This document shows, in pieces, positions 1-9,805 of a stretch of DNA of 64,000 bases (position 1 is its first letter; each line of letters opens with the position of its first letter). The DNA lies in assembly GCF_016612995.1 (NCBI RefSeq), contig NZ_JAEOAH010000007.1:1-64000 (forward strand), given 5' to 3'. The translations under genes and the position numbers were made by a program. Under the pieces are notes generated by a model. That model was not told where the DNA came from, made no database searches, and saw nothing but the letters and a program-made list of their open reading frames with translations. This stretch comes from Viridibacillus soli. GTDB taxonomy: Bacteria; Bacillota; Bacilli; Bacillales_A; Planococcaceae.

Positions 1-42
1 TCACCCAAACAAACACGTTTGTTTAAACAATTGATACAATTC

Positions 43-75
43 AGCCCCTGATTCCAACAAATCAGGGGCTTTTTC
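43..75 (+). terminator. Intrinsic terminator of a gene left of the window
   Basis: A 10-bp stem (AGCCCCTGAT pairing with ATCAGGGGCT) is followed by a T-run. It is preceded at 20-43 by the AT-rich block that also precedes other terminators here (see 5457, 6229, 45524). Confidence 0.85.
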
Positions 76-82
76 TTACTCT

Positions 83-211
83 TTAAGACGTGAATATTCA
101 GAATAATAACAAACAGGCAGAGTTCCGCAACAAACAAAGCACTTTGCGCAACAAACGAGGAGAGTTCCGCAACAATCACCCTCATTTCCGCAACAAACAA
201 AATTTGATCTA
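83..211. repeat. 21-nt intergenic repeat array, copy 1
   Basis: A leader reading TTTAAGACGTGAATATTCAG is followed from 107 by five 21-nt units of the form YAACAAWC-N6-6 to 7 mixed bases-TTSCG. Units alternate between TTCCG and TTGCG at the junction. The array follows a terminator directly. The same leader and unit occur at 53434 and 57562. A short reading frame across it only translates the repeat and is not considered a gene. Confidence 0.8.
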
Positions 212-303
212 TAAAAAGAACATTATTTACGACGACCACAGCCACCCAAATAATCATGAATTGAATTCAAGTCTTGTATTTTGGACATCATAAAGAATAT
301 TAA

Positions 304-465
304 ACGAAAGTTTCCAGATACAATAATGCTGAAAATACACCCTATTTAAAAGACAACAAGATTATAAACGTGAAAGAATATCAAGAACTTTTCAGAAATT
401 ATACTGGCTTCCACTATGGTGTAGTCGGTCATATGCAAAACTTCTTTGATGGAGCATATAATTGA
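304..465 (+). pseudogene. 3' remnant of an unrecognised gene
   Basis: An open frame without a start codon runs to TGA at 463-465 and ends in ...GVVGHMQNFFDGAYN. An in-frame TAA sits at 301. A weak hairpin with a T-tract (about 512-540) follows. The amino-acid composition looks protein-like, so this is probably the tail of a deleted gene. The family is not recognised. Confidence 0.35.
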
Positions 466-511
466 TTTGGTATCAGTAGTCAAAACTCACAATAGCGGAT
501 ACTAAAGCAAT

Positions 512-541
512 CACCCCTTAACTTAAGTTCAGGGGATTTTG
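512..541 (+). terminator. Probable terminator after the gene remnant
   Basis: CCCCT and AGGGG arms enclose the palindrome AACTTAAGTT and are followed by ATTTTG. The T-tract is weak. Confidence 0.45.
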
Positions 542-703
542 ATATGTGAAAAATACTAAGCACTTTTCAACAATCGGCACTAATTCTAGAAAACGCTACA
601 CTATTAATTTGTAAATTAATGAATATTATATAAATAATAGTATTATTGTTATCTAAAATAGGGTATAATAGTCTATAAAATTTACTATTATAAGAGGGAT
701 TAT

Positions 704-2068
704 ATGAAAAAACTACGTATTTATGTGTTAGGTCTTATTGCTTTGTTCGCTTTCTTTACGACGTCTGTTGCTTATGCAGCGGAACCACTGGATGAAGCTA
801 AGGAATTAGTGGAGAAATATTATTATCCGAATATATCTAAAACAGCATTAAATAGTAATTCAATTCAAGAAATGACAAGCCAGTTAGATCCATATTCAGT
901 CTATATGACAAAAGATGAATATGAAGAATTCGCGAATGCAATTGATATGAAGTTGGTAGGGATCGGAGTAACGCTTGAAGAAGATCCTAAGGGAATAATA
1001 ATTACTTCTATTATGGAAGGTGGGCCTTCTGATAAAGCAGGGCTGCAGCCAGGAGATATTATACAAGCAGTGGGAGACAAGGATTTAAAAGGGGAAGCAT
1101 CTCAAACGGTATGGGGACTAATTACGGGAAAAGAAAATACCGAAGTAACTTTAACCATCTATCGTTCTACAACTAACAGTACATTTACTAAAACGGTAAC
1201 GCGAAAAGTCATCAATATACCAAATGTTGAAACAGAAAAACTAGCTGGTAATATTGGTTTTGTACGTCTGAATAGTTTTGCAGAGAATAGTGGCAAAGAG
1301 ATTCAAAAAGCAATTAAGTCAATGCCTGGTATGAAGGGATGGATTTTTGACTTAAGAAGTAATGGTGGCGGTTATATAACAGCAGCAGGAGATGTCATTG
1401 GATTATTCCCAAAAGCCAAAGTTGGTTATTTGTTAAAAGACAAAGACGAAACTTATTCTATGGATCCAGTGAAGCAAAAAGTAAGATGGAACGCACCTGT
1501 ATCAATTTTAACGGATGCCCATTCAGCAAGCGCTTCTGAAATGACAGTAGCATCATTAAAAGACCAAAAAGCGGCAACAATATACGGCCAAACTACATAT
1601 GGAAAAGGTGTTATGCAGTTAGTATTTCCTTTAAAAGACGGCAGCCAATTGAAATTGACCGTCGGGGAATTCACAGGACCAAACGGCAAGAAAATACAGA
1701 AAAAAGGCATCAAACCAAATGTCACAACACCAATCGGTAAAGAAGTAGAGTACAGCCATAGCGACTTCTTAAAAAAACAATTGAAAAGTTACAACAAGCT
1801 CTCAAGTATTAATTTGAAAGCAACTCAAAAAACGATCACCATTAAAAGTAGTACGAAAATGAACTGGAGCACTATGAAAAAAGCGAAAGTTTCCTTGTTG
1901 CAAATTGGTGGTAAAGAACAATCGATGAAAGTCCAACAAGCATTAAAGAAACAGCTAAAACTTACAACCAATAAAAATCTAAAACCTGGCACGAAATATT
2001 ATGTTGTCCTAAAAAGCAAAACAAGAAAATCTCCAGGTGCTTATGCAGAGATGAAGGTTGCAAACTAA
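704..2068 (+). CDS. Secreted S41-family C-terminal processing peptidase with PDZ domain
   Basis: This is a serine protease of the CtpA/CtpB/Prc family acting outside the membrane, 454 aa. A signal peptide of about 26 residues ends VAYA|AEP. A PDZ domain spans roughly residues 80-165 (GIGVTLEE, GGPSDKAGLQPGDII). The S41 catalytic domain follows at about 190-340. The Ser-Lys dyad is visible: S276 in HSASASE and K301 in YGKGVMQ, with the 25-residue spacing of Prc. About 110 extra Lys-rich residues follow and may form a wall-associated domain. The ATG has an AGAGGGA ribosome site and TATAAT lies at 664-669. It stands alone between terminators. Sporulation CtpB is one family member, but nothing here fixes that role. 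Confidence 0.9.
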   Translation: MKKLRIYVLGLIALFAFFTTSVAYAAEPLDEAKELVEKYYYPNISKTALNSNSIQEMTSQLDPYSVYMTKDEYEEFANAIDMKLVGIGVTLEEDPKGIIITSIMEGGPSDKAGLQPGDIIQAVGDKDLKGEASQTVWGLITGKENTEVTLTIYRSTTNSTFTKTVTRKVINIPNVETEKLAGNIGFVRLNSFAENSGKEIQKAIKSMPGMKGWIFDLRSNGGGYITAAGDVIGLFPKAKVGYLLKDKDETYSMDPVKQKVRWNAPVSILTDAHSASASEMTVASLKDQKAATIYGQTTYGKGVMQLVFPLKDGSQLKLTVGEFTGPNGKKIQKKGIKPNVTTPIGKEVEYSHSDFLKKQLKSYNKLSSINLKATQKTITIKSSTKMNWSTMKKAKVSLLQIGGKEQSMKVQQALKKQLKLTTNKNLKPGTKYYVVLKSKTRKSPGAYAEMKVAN

Positions 2069-2091
2069 GCGAACCTTAATCATTTTAAAAT

Positions 2092-2147
2092 ACGTAGTCG
2101 AAAAGACATGCGCTAAACGTGGCCTAGTCTTTTCTGGCTACGTTTTT
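2092..2147 (+). terminator. Terminator of the S41 peptidase (ACGTAGTC type)
   Basis: An imperfect hairpin (ACGTAGTCGAAAAGAC with GTCTTTTCTGGCTACGT) is followed by TTTTTG. Related stems lie at 6462, 13678, 16603 and 63854. Confidence 0.85.
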
Positions 2148-2171
2148 TGTTGTAGTAAATTATAAATACAC

Positions 2172-2238
2172 CAGGTATGTTGATTAGGGGAATATTGTGT
2201 TGTTTTTTACCGTTAAAATGGGTTAATTAACACACCTG
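2172..2238 (-). mobile_element. MITE-like element, internally deleted copy A
   Basis: This 67-bp copy keeps only the two ends: CAGGTATGTTGATTAGGGG at the left and TTAATTAACACACCTG at the right. It corresponds to the reverse orientation of the full copies at 28969 and 33667. Flanking 9-mers TAAATACAC (2163-2171) and TACATACAT (2239-2247) match at 7 of 9 positions, consistent with an old target duplication. The rest of the gap to 2571 shows no gene. Confidence 0.7.
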
Positions 2239-2571
2239 TACATACATAACACTACCGACAGTTCATATGGCCTTTTCTTCATAACTGATAAAATTTAATC
2301 CTTTTTGTCTTTTGAATAGTCTCAGAACTAATTGTTATAACATCATTAACTTCTAACAGAGTGACTTTGAAAATCTTGATAAATGAATATTATTCCATTC
2401 TGATTAAACTTCAATCTGCATCTTTTCTTCAATTTAATTTTAACCTTGAGCATGATTAGATACGCATTAGGCATTTTTGCATTCGCCAATTCATAAAATA
2501 CCGTATTTGGTCAATGTTTATTGGCTGTATGCTTTTAAATTCTGTGTAGTTGAAAAGTGGAGGAGATTAAA

Positions 2572-5400
2572 ATGGGGAAGTATAATTTGAGATTTATTAA
2601 ACCGTTAATTTCATTATCATTAGGCGCGGCAATTATTACAAGTGCAATAGTAGGCGGAGCTGAAGATGCCTCAGCGGCAACAAATTACAAAATTTCTAAT
2701 GGAATATTAGTTTTTAAAGCTACTAAAAAAGTAGTAAGAGGCACGGTAACTTATAAAGGAAAAGTATATAAGAACGGACAGTTATTCACCGGTGCAAAAG
2801 GTAATACTTATTACAAAAATGGAAAAAAGGCAACTGGTATATATAAAGAAAGGTATTATTTAAACGGTAAAATTTATTCGGGTATAGCAAAAGGCATTTA
2901 TTATAAAAATGGTGTTAAATCAACTGGCACATATAAAGGGACTTATTACTTAAAGGGTAAAGCCTATACAGGTTTAGTTGTAGACATATATTATTCAAAT
3001 GGCAAAAAAGCGAATGGTACGTATGAAGGAGTATTTTACTTAAATGGGACGGCGTTTACAGGACTTCACCCGAACACTGGATATTTATACATTAATGGTG
3101 CATTGAATACAGTACTAAAAGTATTCGAGGGTAATTTGTACAACGGCGCAAGATTAAATGAAGGTGTGATCCAATACAATGGTTTATGGTACGCTGGCAA
3201 GACAGTGGCAAACGGTACGATTACAATACCAGGTGGACAAATAATTATAGTAGAAAACGGAAGACAAACGGGTACTATAAATTCAGGCCCAGGTAGTTAT
3301 TATTCAGTCATAAACGAAGCGATAGCTAAATTAGGAGCTTTAAAATTTTATGAAGTGTATACAATTAATCATGTAACAAATTTAGTAGATGCTAGAAGGC
3401 AATATAACGAAGCAAAAGTAGCAGTTGATGTTGCAGTAGCAAGAGGTGCAGTAACGTCAGAATTCGGTGTAAATTATTGGAGATTAGCAGCGCAATCGAG
3501 AGAGATTGACCGTTATGAAGGAAGAGATACGAAAGAAGTAGCACTTAATAAAGCAACAACCGAATTAGCAAGACTTGAATATACTGCTGTTAATTCAATT
3601 CGTTCTGCAACAAATTTAACAACGGCTAAATACCAAGATGATGCCGCAACAACAGCAGTAGAAGCCGCAAGAACGAAAGGTGCAATAACATCAGATTTTG
3701 GAACAATTTATTGGAGATTAGCAGCACAAAAAACGGAGATTGACCGTTATGAAGGAAGAGATACGAAAGAAGTAGCACTTAATAAAGCAACACCCGAATT
3801 AGCAAGACTTGAATATACTGCTGTTAATTCAATTCGTTATGCAGCCAATTTAACAACGGCTAAATACCAATATGATGCCGCAACAACAGCAGTAGAAGCC
3901 GCAAGAACGAAAGGTGCAATAACATCAGATTTTGGAACAAATTATTGGAGATTAGCAGCACAAAAAACGGAGATTGACCGTTATGAAGGAAAAGAATCGA
4001 AAGAAGTGGCAATTACAAAAGCAACAACTGAATTAGGCAAGCTCAAATTTACAGATGATGAATCAATTAAGGATTCGACAAGTTTAACAACAGCCAAATC
4101 ACAATACGATGCAGCAAAGAAAGCAGTAGAAGCTGCAATAGCGAAAGGTGCAGTAACGTCAGATTTCGGCTCGGATTATTCAAAATTAGCAGCGCAAGGA
4201 AAAGAAATTAATCGCTACGAAGAAGTGAAACCAACAGCAATTAAAGATGCGACAACAAAATTAGTAGCCCTCATATTCTATACAGAAAACTCAATAGATG
4301 ATGCAACAAAGTTAGCAATAGCACAAACACAATATAATGCGGCAAAAACAGCAGTAGAAGCTGCAATAGCGAAAGGTGCAGTAACGTCAGATTTCGGCTC
4401 GGATTATCCAAAATTAGCAGCGCAAGGAAAAGAAATTAATCGCTACGAAGAAGTGAAACCAACAGCAATTAAAGATGCGACAACAAAATTAGTAGCCCTC
4501 ATATTCTATACAGAAAACTCAATAGATGATGCAACAAAGTTAGCAATAGCACAAACACAATATAATGCGGCAAAAACAGCAGTAGAAGCTGCAATAGCGA
4601 AAGGTGCAGTAACGTCAGATTTCGGCTCGGATTATCCAAAATTAGCAGCGCAAGGAAAAGAAATTAATCGCTACGAAGAAGTGAAACCAACAGCAATTAA
4701 AGATGCAACAACAAAATTAGCAGCCCTCATGTTCTATAAAGACAACTCAATTGATGATGCAACAAAGTTAGCAACAGCACAAACACAATATAATGCGGCA
4801 AAAACAGCAGTAGAAGCTGCAATAGCAAAAGGTGCAACAGAAGCTGATTTTGCAAACCTTGCAAATTTAGCAGCACAAAAAACGGAAATTGATCGCTATA
4901 AGGCACAAGCGGAAGCAGAAAAGGCAGAAGCTGAAGCGACAGCAGCCGCAAAATCTTTCCGTGAAGCACATGAAAAAGCACTAACATTAACTGTAGAAAA
5001 TGTTGGGGTTAAAAATGAAGCGGAAGTGAAAGCAGCATTATCGGCATATGATAAATTATCAAAAGCAGCACAAGGTAAAGTATCTGATGGTAAAGATCAT
5101 CTTGATAAATTATCTGAAATAATAACTAAATTAATAGAAGATATAAAAGTACAAAATATAGCAAATGAAGTAATCACAGCGTTGGAAAAAATCAACTGGA
5201 AAGACGCAAAAAAAGAAATGGTAGAATACGGTATGACTGAAACTAAAGAAGCTCAATGGCATATTAGTAATATAAAAGACGCAGTAGTCAAAGTAGCTTA
5301 CCAAAATCGTCTTGATATTGTAGAAGCTGCAATTCTGGCACGTGAAGAAGCTATATCAAGGGAAATCAAAGTAGTTAAAACAGGAGTTAAAGACATATAA
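2572..5400 (+). CDS. Large secreted protein with wall-type YxxG repeats and seven helical repeats
   Basis: The 942-aa product starts at the ATG at 2572. A GTG 15 nt upstream would place the GGAGGAG ribosome site inside the gene, and the paralogues start equivalently with MGKF or MAKH. A signal peptide ends near DASA|ATNY. Residues about 45-210 hold short Tyr/Gly/Lys repeats (YKGTYYLKGKAYTG type) shared with the genes at 14084, 43142 and 62584. Then come seven alpha-helical repeats of 76-78 aa (about 3310-4910), each ending near LAAQ..EI.RYE. Units five (4249-4476) and six (4477-4704) look identical at the DNA level over 228 bp. A Lys/Glu/Ala-rich helical tail closes the protein. There is no LPXTG motif. 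A surface or matrix role is inferred. Confidence 0.8.
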   Translation: MGKYNLRFIKPLISLSLGAAIITSAIVGGAEDASAATNYKISNGILVFKATKKVVRGTVTYKGKVYKNGQLFTGAKGNTYYKNGKKATGIYKERYYLNGKIYSGIAKGIYYKNGVKSTGTYKGTYYLKGKAYTGLVVDIYYSNGKKANGTYEGVFYLNGTAFTGLHPNTGYLYINGALNTVLKVFEGNLYNGARLNEGVIQYNGLWYAGKTVANGTITIPGGQIIIVENGRQTGTINSGPGSYYSVINEAIAKLGALKFYEVYTINHVTNLVDARRQYNEAKVAVDVAVARGAVTSEFGVNYWRLAAQSREIDRYEGRDTKEVALNKATTELARLEYTAVNSIRSATNLTTAKYQDDAATTAVEAARTKGAITSDFGTIYWRLAAQKTEIDRYEGRDTKEVALNKATPELARLEYTAVNSIRYAANLTTAKYQYDAATTAVEAARTKGAITSDFGTNYWRLAAQKTEIDRYEGKESKEVAITKATTELGKLKFTDDESIKDSTSLTTAKSQYDAAKKAVEAAIAKGAVTSDFGSDYSKLAAQGKEINRYEEVKPTAIKDATTKLVALIFYTENSIDDATKLAIAQTQYNAAKTAVEAAIAKGAVTSDFGSDYPKLAAQGKEINRYEEVKPTAIKDATTKLVALIFYTENSIDDATKLAIAQTQYNAAKTAVEAAIAKGAVTSDFGSDYPKLAAQGKEINRYEEVKPTAIKDATTKLAALMFYKDNSIDDATKLATAQTQYNAAKTAVEAAIAKGATEADFANLANLAAQKTEIDRYKAQAEAEKAEAEATAAAKSFREAHEKALTLTVENVGVKNEAEVKAALSAYDKLSKAAQGKVSDGKDHLDKLSEIITKLIEDIKVQNIANEVITALEKINWKDAKKEMVEYGMTETKEAQWHISNIKDAVVKVAYQNRLDIVEAAILAREEAISREIKVVKTGVKDI
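4249..4704 (+). repeat. Two apparently identical 228-bp tandem units inside the secreted protein gene
   Basis: Units 4249-4476 and 4477-4704 read the same base for base. The unit at 4705 is close but diverged. This indicates recent duplication or gene conversion, and copy number may vary between strains. Confidence 0.85.
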
Positions 5401-5481
5401 TTCTCCGTTGCGAATTAATCGGTGCCAGTCACCCAAACTAAAGTGAAAATCGTGATAGTTTGAACAATTAATACAATTTAT

Positions 5482-5512
5482 CCCCCTAAACTTAGGTTTG
5501 GGGGATTTTGTA
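5482..5512 (+). terminator. Terminator of the secreted repeat protein
   Basis: CCCCCTAAAC pairs with GTTTGGGGG and is followed by ATTTTG. The AT-rich block at 5457-5480 (AGTTTGAACAATTAATACAA) sits immediately before the stem. Between 5513 and 5702 nothing else is recognised. Confidence 0.8.
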
Positions 5513-5702
5513 TGTCGCAAAATCACTCCTCCCCAAAACAATTGGTAAGTAACTACTATTTTTTGCTATCGCGTAAATAACTTTCCGACTGAAAATACTA
5601 ATAAATAGGCTTCAAGTGATGTATTTTGGATAACATAAAGAAGAGTTGAATAAATAACCACGGCCCGGTATTTGGAAAATACAATTGAGGAGAAAAATAA
5701 TC

Positions 5703-5933
5703 ATGAAAGAATTCAAAGTAACATACTTTTTTGATGAAGAGCATTACATTAGAAGGTTTATCCATATCGAATCTCAAGAAAAAGCGGAAGAGCTAATTCA
5801 AAATGAGCGGGATCAATATATTTCGTTTACGGATAGTAGAGGCATTTATCACGAGCTGAATACAAGTAAAGTTAGGGTAATTCAAATTTCCGAATATCAT
5901 AGAATAGACAAAAGTAAAAAAACGATCAATTGA
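5703..5933 (+). CDS. Small hypothetical protein, 76 aa
   Basis: The start is the ATG at 5703. The in-frame TTG at 5685 overlaps the TTGAGGAGAAA ribosome site that serves this ATG. The product begins MKEFKVTYFFDEE and is charged and cytosolic-looking, with no signal peptide. An alternating hydrophobic pattern with a helix (SQEKAEELIQNE) then a strand (KVRVIQIS) suggests a small alpha/beta fold. The family is not recognised. The spore-protein-like gene at 6013 lies 79 nt downstream on the same strand. Confidence 0.55.
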   Translation: MKEFKVTYFFDEEHYIRRFIHIESQEKAEELIQNERDQYISFTDSRGIYHELNTSKVRVIQISEYHRIDKSKKTIN

Positions 5934-6012
5934 TTTCATTGTATAATACGTGTCACTCATAATAATCGTAACTTGAGGGAACATAAAGGTATACCAAAAT
6001 GGAGGTGTCTTG

Positions 6013-6213
6013 ATGAACATTAACAAAGAGGGGAATTTTACGTCTTCGGGAACAGATATCGATGAGGTAAAAAGAAAAAATGCAGAGTCCGGCTTGTCTT
6101 ATAATGAAGTAAAAGCCATACTTGCAAAAACTGGTGGACAAGGTACGGCAATGTATAGTGATACGAATATCCAGGAAGTAAAAAACAACAATCAGAACCA
6201 GTCTCCAAATTAA
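6013..6213 (+). CDS. Small gamma-type SASP-like protein
   Basis: The product is 66 aa. GGAGGTG at about 6000-6007 favours the ATG at 6013 over the TTG at 6010. The sequence has two related segments, GTDIDEVKRKN and DTNIQEVKNNN, around a SGLSYNEVKAILAKTGGQGTA core. The layout of paired (T/S)(D/N)xxxVKxxN repeats with Gln/Asn-rich ends resembles gamma-type small acid-soluble spore proteins, which serve as an amino-acid reserve in spores. No GPR cleavage site is certain, so the assignment is by resemblance only. A terminator follows at 6254. Confidence 0.55.
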   Translation: MNINKEGNFTSSGTDIDEVKRKNAESGLSYNEVKAILAKTGGQGTAMYSDTNIQEVKNNNQNQSPN

Positions 6214-6253
6214 TCGTGAAATCATGTTAGTTTAAACGATTGATACAGTTTAA

Positions 6254-6287
6254 TCCCTAATCTCTTTAGAGGTTTGGGATTTTTGTA
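6254..6287 (+). terminator. Terminator after the SASP-like gene
   Basis: ATCCCTAATCTC pairs imperfectly with GAGGTTTGGGAT and is followed by TTTTTG. The conserved AT-rich block is at 6229-6252. Confidence 0.75.
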
Positions 6288-6461
6288 TACAGAAATAAGT
6301 GACGTAAAAAGAAAATTCCATTTGCAGGAGTATTTGGTGATGAAGGGAATTGAAAGTAAGTTTGATATAGGCGAATATAGAAAAGGTATTATTATTTAAA
6401 CACTAATATTGGTCTATTTTATTTTTAAATATTGTCTTTCCCTTTAGAAAGAAAAGACAAT

Positions 6462-6497
6462 AAAATACGTAGCCTCGTTTTTATGGCTACGTATTTT
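6462..6497 (-). terminator. Terminator of the fused ABC ATPase (ACGTAG type)
   Basis: AAAATACGTAGCC and GGCTACGTATTTT form a symmetric hairpin just after the minus-strand stop. It can act in either direction. A second AT-rich hairpin (about 6431-6460) lies beside it. Confidence 0.75.
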
Positions 6498-6506
6498 GTA
6501 GAGTAT

Positions 6507-8234
6507 TTAATTACTTACCAATACCCAATGACCAGGATTCACTTCTTGCAAAGTACTTTGGCTGAAATCATATTGTGGTGCTTCTACTGAATCTGTTTTT
6601 AATTTCTTCGATTCAATAGAAGGATCGGGAACGGGTACAGCAGATAATAATGATTTCGTATAAGGATGAATAGGATTGCTATAGAGTTCTTCGCTTTCTG
6701 CAAGTTCAATAATTTTTCCTGCGTACATCACCGCGACACGATCACTTATATGCTTTACCATTGATAAATCATGTGCGATAAACAAATAGGTTAATCCGAA
6801 TTTCTCTTGTAAATCTTTTAGCAACTCGACAATCTGCGCTTGTATAGAGACATCGAGTGCTGATAGTGGCTCATCACAAACAATAAATTTTGGGTTCACA
6901 GCTAGAGCTCTGGCAATACCAATTCTTTGGCGTTGCCCACCTGAAAATTCATGAGGATAGCGCATTGCATGTTCTTTTTTTAAGCCAACCAGTTCTAATA
7001 ATTCTTCCACACGTGCAAGTCGTTCGGATTTGTTTTTACATAATTGATGAATATCTAAAGATTGGCCTATAATATCCAACACCTTCATGCGTGGATTCAA
7101 AGAAGCATAAGGATCTTGGAAAATAATTTGAATCTCTTTACGAAGCAGTTTCATTTCCTTTTTGCTTAATCGGTTAATAGCCATACCTTTGTATAAAATT
7201 TCCCCATGAGTAACCTTTTGAAGCTGTAGTAGTAATCTACCGGTAGTAGATTTTCCAGAACCGGATTCGCCAACGAGTCCTAATGTTTCACCAGGTTGAA
7301 TCGAAAAGCTAATAGAATCGACAGCTTTTAAAGTACGCCCACTTCCAAGTGGAAATACCTGATTTAAATCGTGTACTTCAATAAGGGGTTTGTCAGGGTT
7401 AATATCTGCTGGTAAATGTAATACTCCTTTTGGCTTTTTCTTCTCATCCATACGGGGAAGAGCATTCAGTAATTTCTTTGTATACGGATGTTGAGGAGAA
7501 GAAAAAAGTTCTTCAGTCGTATTTGTTTCGACTATTTCGCCCTCTTTCATGACGACGACACGGTCACACATACCGGCCACTACACCTAAATCATGCGTGA
7601 TTAGAATAATCGAAGTACCAAATTGCTGTTGCATTTTTTTCATTAAGCGCAGTATCTGAGCTTGAATCGTTACATCGAGTGCAGTAGTTGGCTCATCAGC
7701 AATGAGTAGTTTTGGTTGGCAGGCGAGAGCCATTGCAATCATGGCACGCTGACGCATTCCCCCAGAAAATTCATGTGGATATTGATTGTAACGTTCTTCG
7801 GCATTTTTTATCCCTACGAGTTGAAGCATTTCAATTGATCTGTTCTTTGCTTCTTTTGAAGTAAGCTGCTGATGTTTGGTTAGAATCTCATCGATTTGCT
7901 TTCCCACTTTAATCGTAGGATTTAGAGATGTCATTGGATCTTGGAAGATCATACTAATCTCTTTTCCACGAACGGCTTCCATTTCGTGGTCGGTAAAAGT
8001 AGAAATCGTGTTACCTGCAAATTCGATAGCACCTTCTGTCATTAACTCAGGTGGAGATGGAAGTAAACTCATAATGGAGCGCGCAGTGACACTCTTTCCA
8101 GAACCCGATTCACCAACAATCCCTAATGTCTCTCCTTTATGTACTTCAAAAGAAACCCCTTTAACCGCCTCAAAGACTTCATGATTTGAGACAAATGAAA
8201 TATGTAAGTTATCAACCTTTAAAATTCTATCCAT
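6507..8234 (-). CDS. Fused double ATPase of a peptide/nickel-type ABC importer
   Basis: The 575-aa protein contains two complete nucleotide-binding domains, equivalent to DppD followed by DppF in one chain, as in GsiA. Domain 1 has Walker [10 protein letters not shown], signature FSGGMRQR and Walker [13 protein letters not shown]. Domain 2 has [17 protein letters not shown] and [12 protein letters not shown]. Each carries the C-terminal oligopeptide/dipeptide extension ([24 protein letters not shown]). It would power uptake through the permeases encoded divergently from 8368. The start has an AAGAGGAA ribosome site. The substrate cannot be read from sequence, and the neighbouring permuted binding protein points to peptides or a related ligand. 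Confidence 0.92.
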   Translation of the reverse strand: MDRILKVDNLHISFVSNHEVFEAVKGVSFEVHKGETLGIVGESGSGKSVTARSIMSLLPSPPELMTEGAIEFAGNTISTFTDHEMEAVRGKEISMIFQDPMTSLNPTIKVGKQIDEILTKHQQLTSKEAKNRSIEMLQLVGIKNAEERYNQYPHEFSGGMRQRAMIAMALACQPKLLIADEPTTALDVTIQAQILRLMKKMQQQFGTSIILITHDLGVVAGMCDRVVVMKEGEIVETNTTEELFSSPQHPYTKKLLNALPRMDEKKKPKGVLHLPADINPDKPLIEVHDLNQVFPLGSGRTLKAVDSISFSIQPGETLGLVGESGSGKSTTGRLLLQLQKVTHGEILYKGMAINRLSKKEMKLLRKEIQIIFQDPYASLNPRMKVLDIIGQSLDIHQLCKNKSERLARVEELLELVGLKKEHAMRYPHEFSGGQRQRIGIARALAVNPKFIVCDEPLSALDVSIQAQIVELLKDLQEKFGLTYLFIAHDLSMVKHISDRVAVMYAGKIIELAESEELYSNPIHPYTKSLLSAVPVPDPSIESKKLKTDSVEAPQYDFSQSTLQEVNPGHWVLVSN

Positions 8235-8274
8235 ATTATAATTCCTCTTTTACTAATAATTTAGAATAATAACC

Positions 8275-8303
8275 TTGACTTCCAATAATTTAAAATTTAT
8301 ACT
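8275..8303 (+). promoter_or_regulatory. Sigma-A-type promoter for the permease genes
   Basis: TTGACT (8275-8280), a 17-nt spacer, then TATACT (8298-8303), about 65 nt before the first permease start. Confidence 0.7.
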
Positions 8304-8367
8304 TTGTTTCTAATAGTATACTAAACCGCTAGGAATAATCAATATTAATGGAGTGATCTTTCTGAAA

Positions 8368-9792
8368 ATGAAAACAGAAAAGGTAAGAGAGCAAAATAGA
8401 AGTAGTTTAGCGAATATTTATAGCAAGTTAAGCTCGCTCCTTTTTTTTAAGTACATATTATTCTTGTTAGGTTTACCAGTCCATATCGTGATGTGGTGCA
8501 TCTATAAAACAAAATATAAGAACACACAGTATCAGCAAATGCTATTCAATCATATGGAAACAATCAAGAAATCTTCTACCTATAGTGAACTGATTCATCG
8601 GTATGAGGAACAATACCGAAGTAAAAAGCTATATTTTCATGAGTCCATCCGTGAACAAGAAATGCGGGAAGAAGCAACAAAGCTGGCAAATGAACAAATT
8701 TTGAAAATGGCAAAAGTACAATTGGAAACAACAGATCAAAGCAATACAAATTATCAGCACATCTTTGCACAATGCCTACAAAATAAAAGCTTTGTTGTGG
8801 TGAGTTTTATACCAGGAATCATGATGTATTTGTTCTTATTAATCTATGCGAGACCGCTTGTTCGTTATATTTTTGAACGTTTACTGATGACTGTTTTCGT
8901 AATAATATCAGTCACCATCTTTGTATTTACAATTTTGCATTTCTCGCCTTCCGATCCAGCAGCTAATATTCTAAGGGAATCTGCAACAGCAGAACAACGT
9001 GCAGAGTTCAATCATCAATATGGTTTGGATCAATCGTATTGGGTGCAATTATGGGATACGACCAAAGGGATTCTCACGTTAGATTTAGGCTATTCTTTTA
9101 CAGGCAATGAGGATATTATGACAAGCATTGCAAACAAATTCCCTATAACACTAACGATTGCTTTTTTGTCATTGTTAATGGCTATTGTGTTGGCTATACC
9201 AGTTGGAATGATTTCTGCAGCGAAGCCCAACTCCTTCTGGGATTATACCTTTATGTTTGTCGCATTAATCGGCTTATCTATTCCTAACTTTTGGCAAGGA
9301 CTTGTTTTCATTTTAAACTTTTCTATAAAGTGGCACATATTACCGGCTACGTATTCTCCGGATGATTGGTTATCTATTATTATGCCTGTGGTTGTACTAG
9401 GTACTGGATTAACAGCCTCTATAGCACGCATGACAAGATCGTCTATTTTAGAAGTGATCAATGAAGAGTATATTGTGACTGCGAAAGCGAAGGGGTTAAA
9501 GCCAAGTCGAGTATTTATAAACCATGCTTTGCGTAATGCAATCATTCCTATTATTACGATTATCGGCCTGCAATTTGGTGGCATGCTAGGCGGGGCAGCA
9601 GTGACAGAGAAAGTATTTAATATTAGTGGCTTAGGAAGTTATATTGTAGACAAACAATTCATACCCGATATTCCGTCTATTTTAGGGGGTGTTGTTTACA
9701 TAGCCATCACTATTTCACTTGTAAACTTAGCCGTTGATATTTTATACGCTTTCTTAAATCCGAGAATTCGATCGCAAATGAAAAATACTTAA
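8368..9792 (+). CDS. DppB-type ABC permease with unusual N-terminal extension
   Basis: The start is placed at ATG 8368 (474 aa). A GTG at 8353 is possible, but it overlaps the GGAG ribosome site. The last about 310 residues are a standard DppB/OppB permease: RYIFERLLMTVFVIISVTIFVFTI, the HFSPSDPA motif, the GLDQSYWVQ segment and the EAA loop (EEYIVTAKAKGLKPSRV). Before it lie about 155 extra residues: a hydrophobic segment (about 25-50), a charged helical stretch (about 55-135, HRYEEQYRSKKL, REQEMREEATKL) and another hydrophobic segment. Usual family members are 300-340 aa. The extension is not recognised. Confidence 0.85.
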   Translation: MKTEKVREQNRSSLANIYSKLSSLLFFKYILFLLGLPVHIVMWCIYKTKYKNTQYQQMLFNHMETIKKSSTYSELIHRYEEQYRSKKLYFHESIREQEMREEATKLANEQILKMAKVQLETTDQSNTNYQHIFAQCLQNKSFVVVSFIPGIMMYLFLLIYARPLVRYIFERLLMTVFVIISVTIFVFTILHFSPSDPAANILRESATAEQRAEFNHQYGLDQSYWVQLWDTTKGILTLDLGYSFTGNEDIMTSIANKFPITLTIAFLSLLMAIVLAIPVGMISAAKPNSFWDYTFMFVALIGLSIPNFWQGLVFILNFSIKWHILPATYSPDDWLSIIMPVVVLGTGLTASIARMTRSSILEVINEEYIVTAKAKGLKPSRVFINHALRNAIIPIITIIGLQFGGMLGGAAVTEKVFNISGLGSYIVDKQFIPDIPSILGGVVYIAITISLVNLAVDILYAFLNPRIRSQMKNT

Positions 9793-9805
9793 CGAGGTGT
9801 ATGAA

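Noticed and set aside
90-293. 67-aa frame near the window start
   Set aside because: It covers the repeat array and has no ribosome site.
4727-4987. Leu-rich minus-strand frame inside the repeat protein gene
   Set aside because: An antisense shadow of Ala/Lys/Gln-rich codons in the plus-strand gene.
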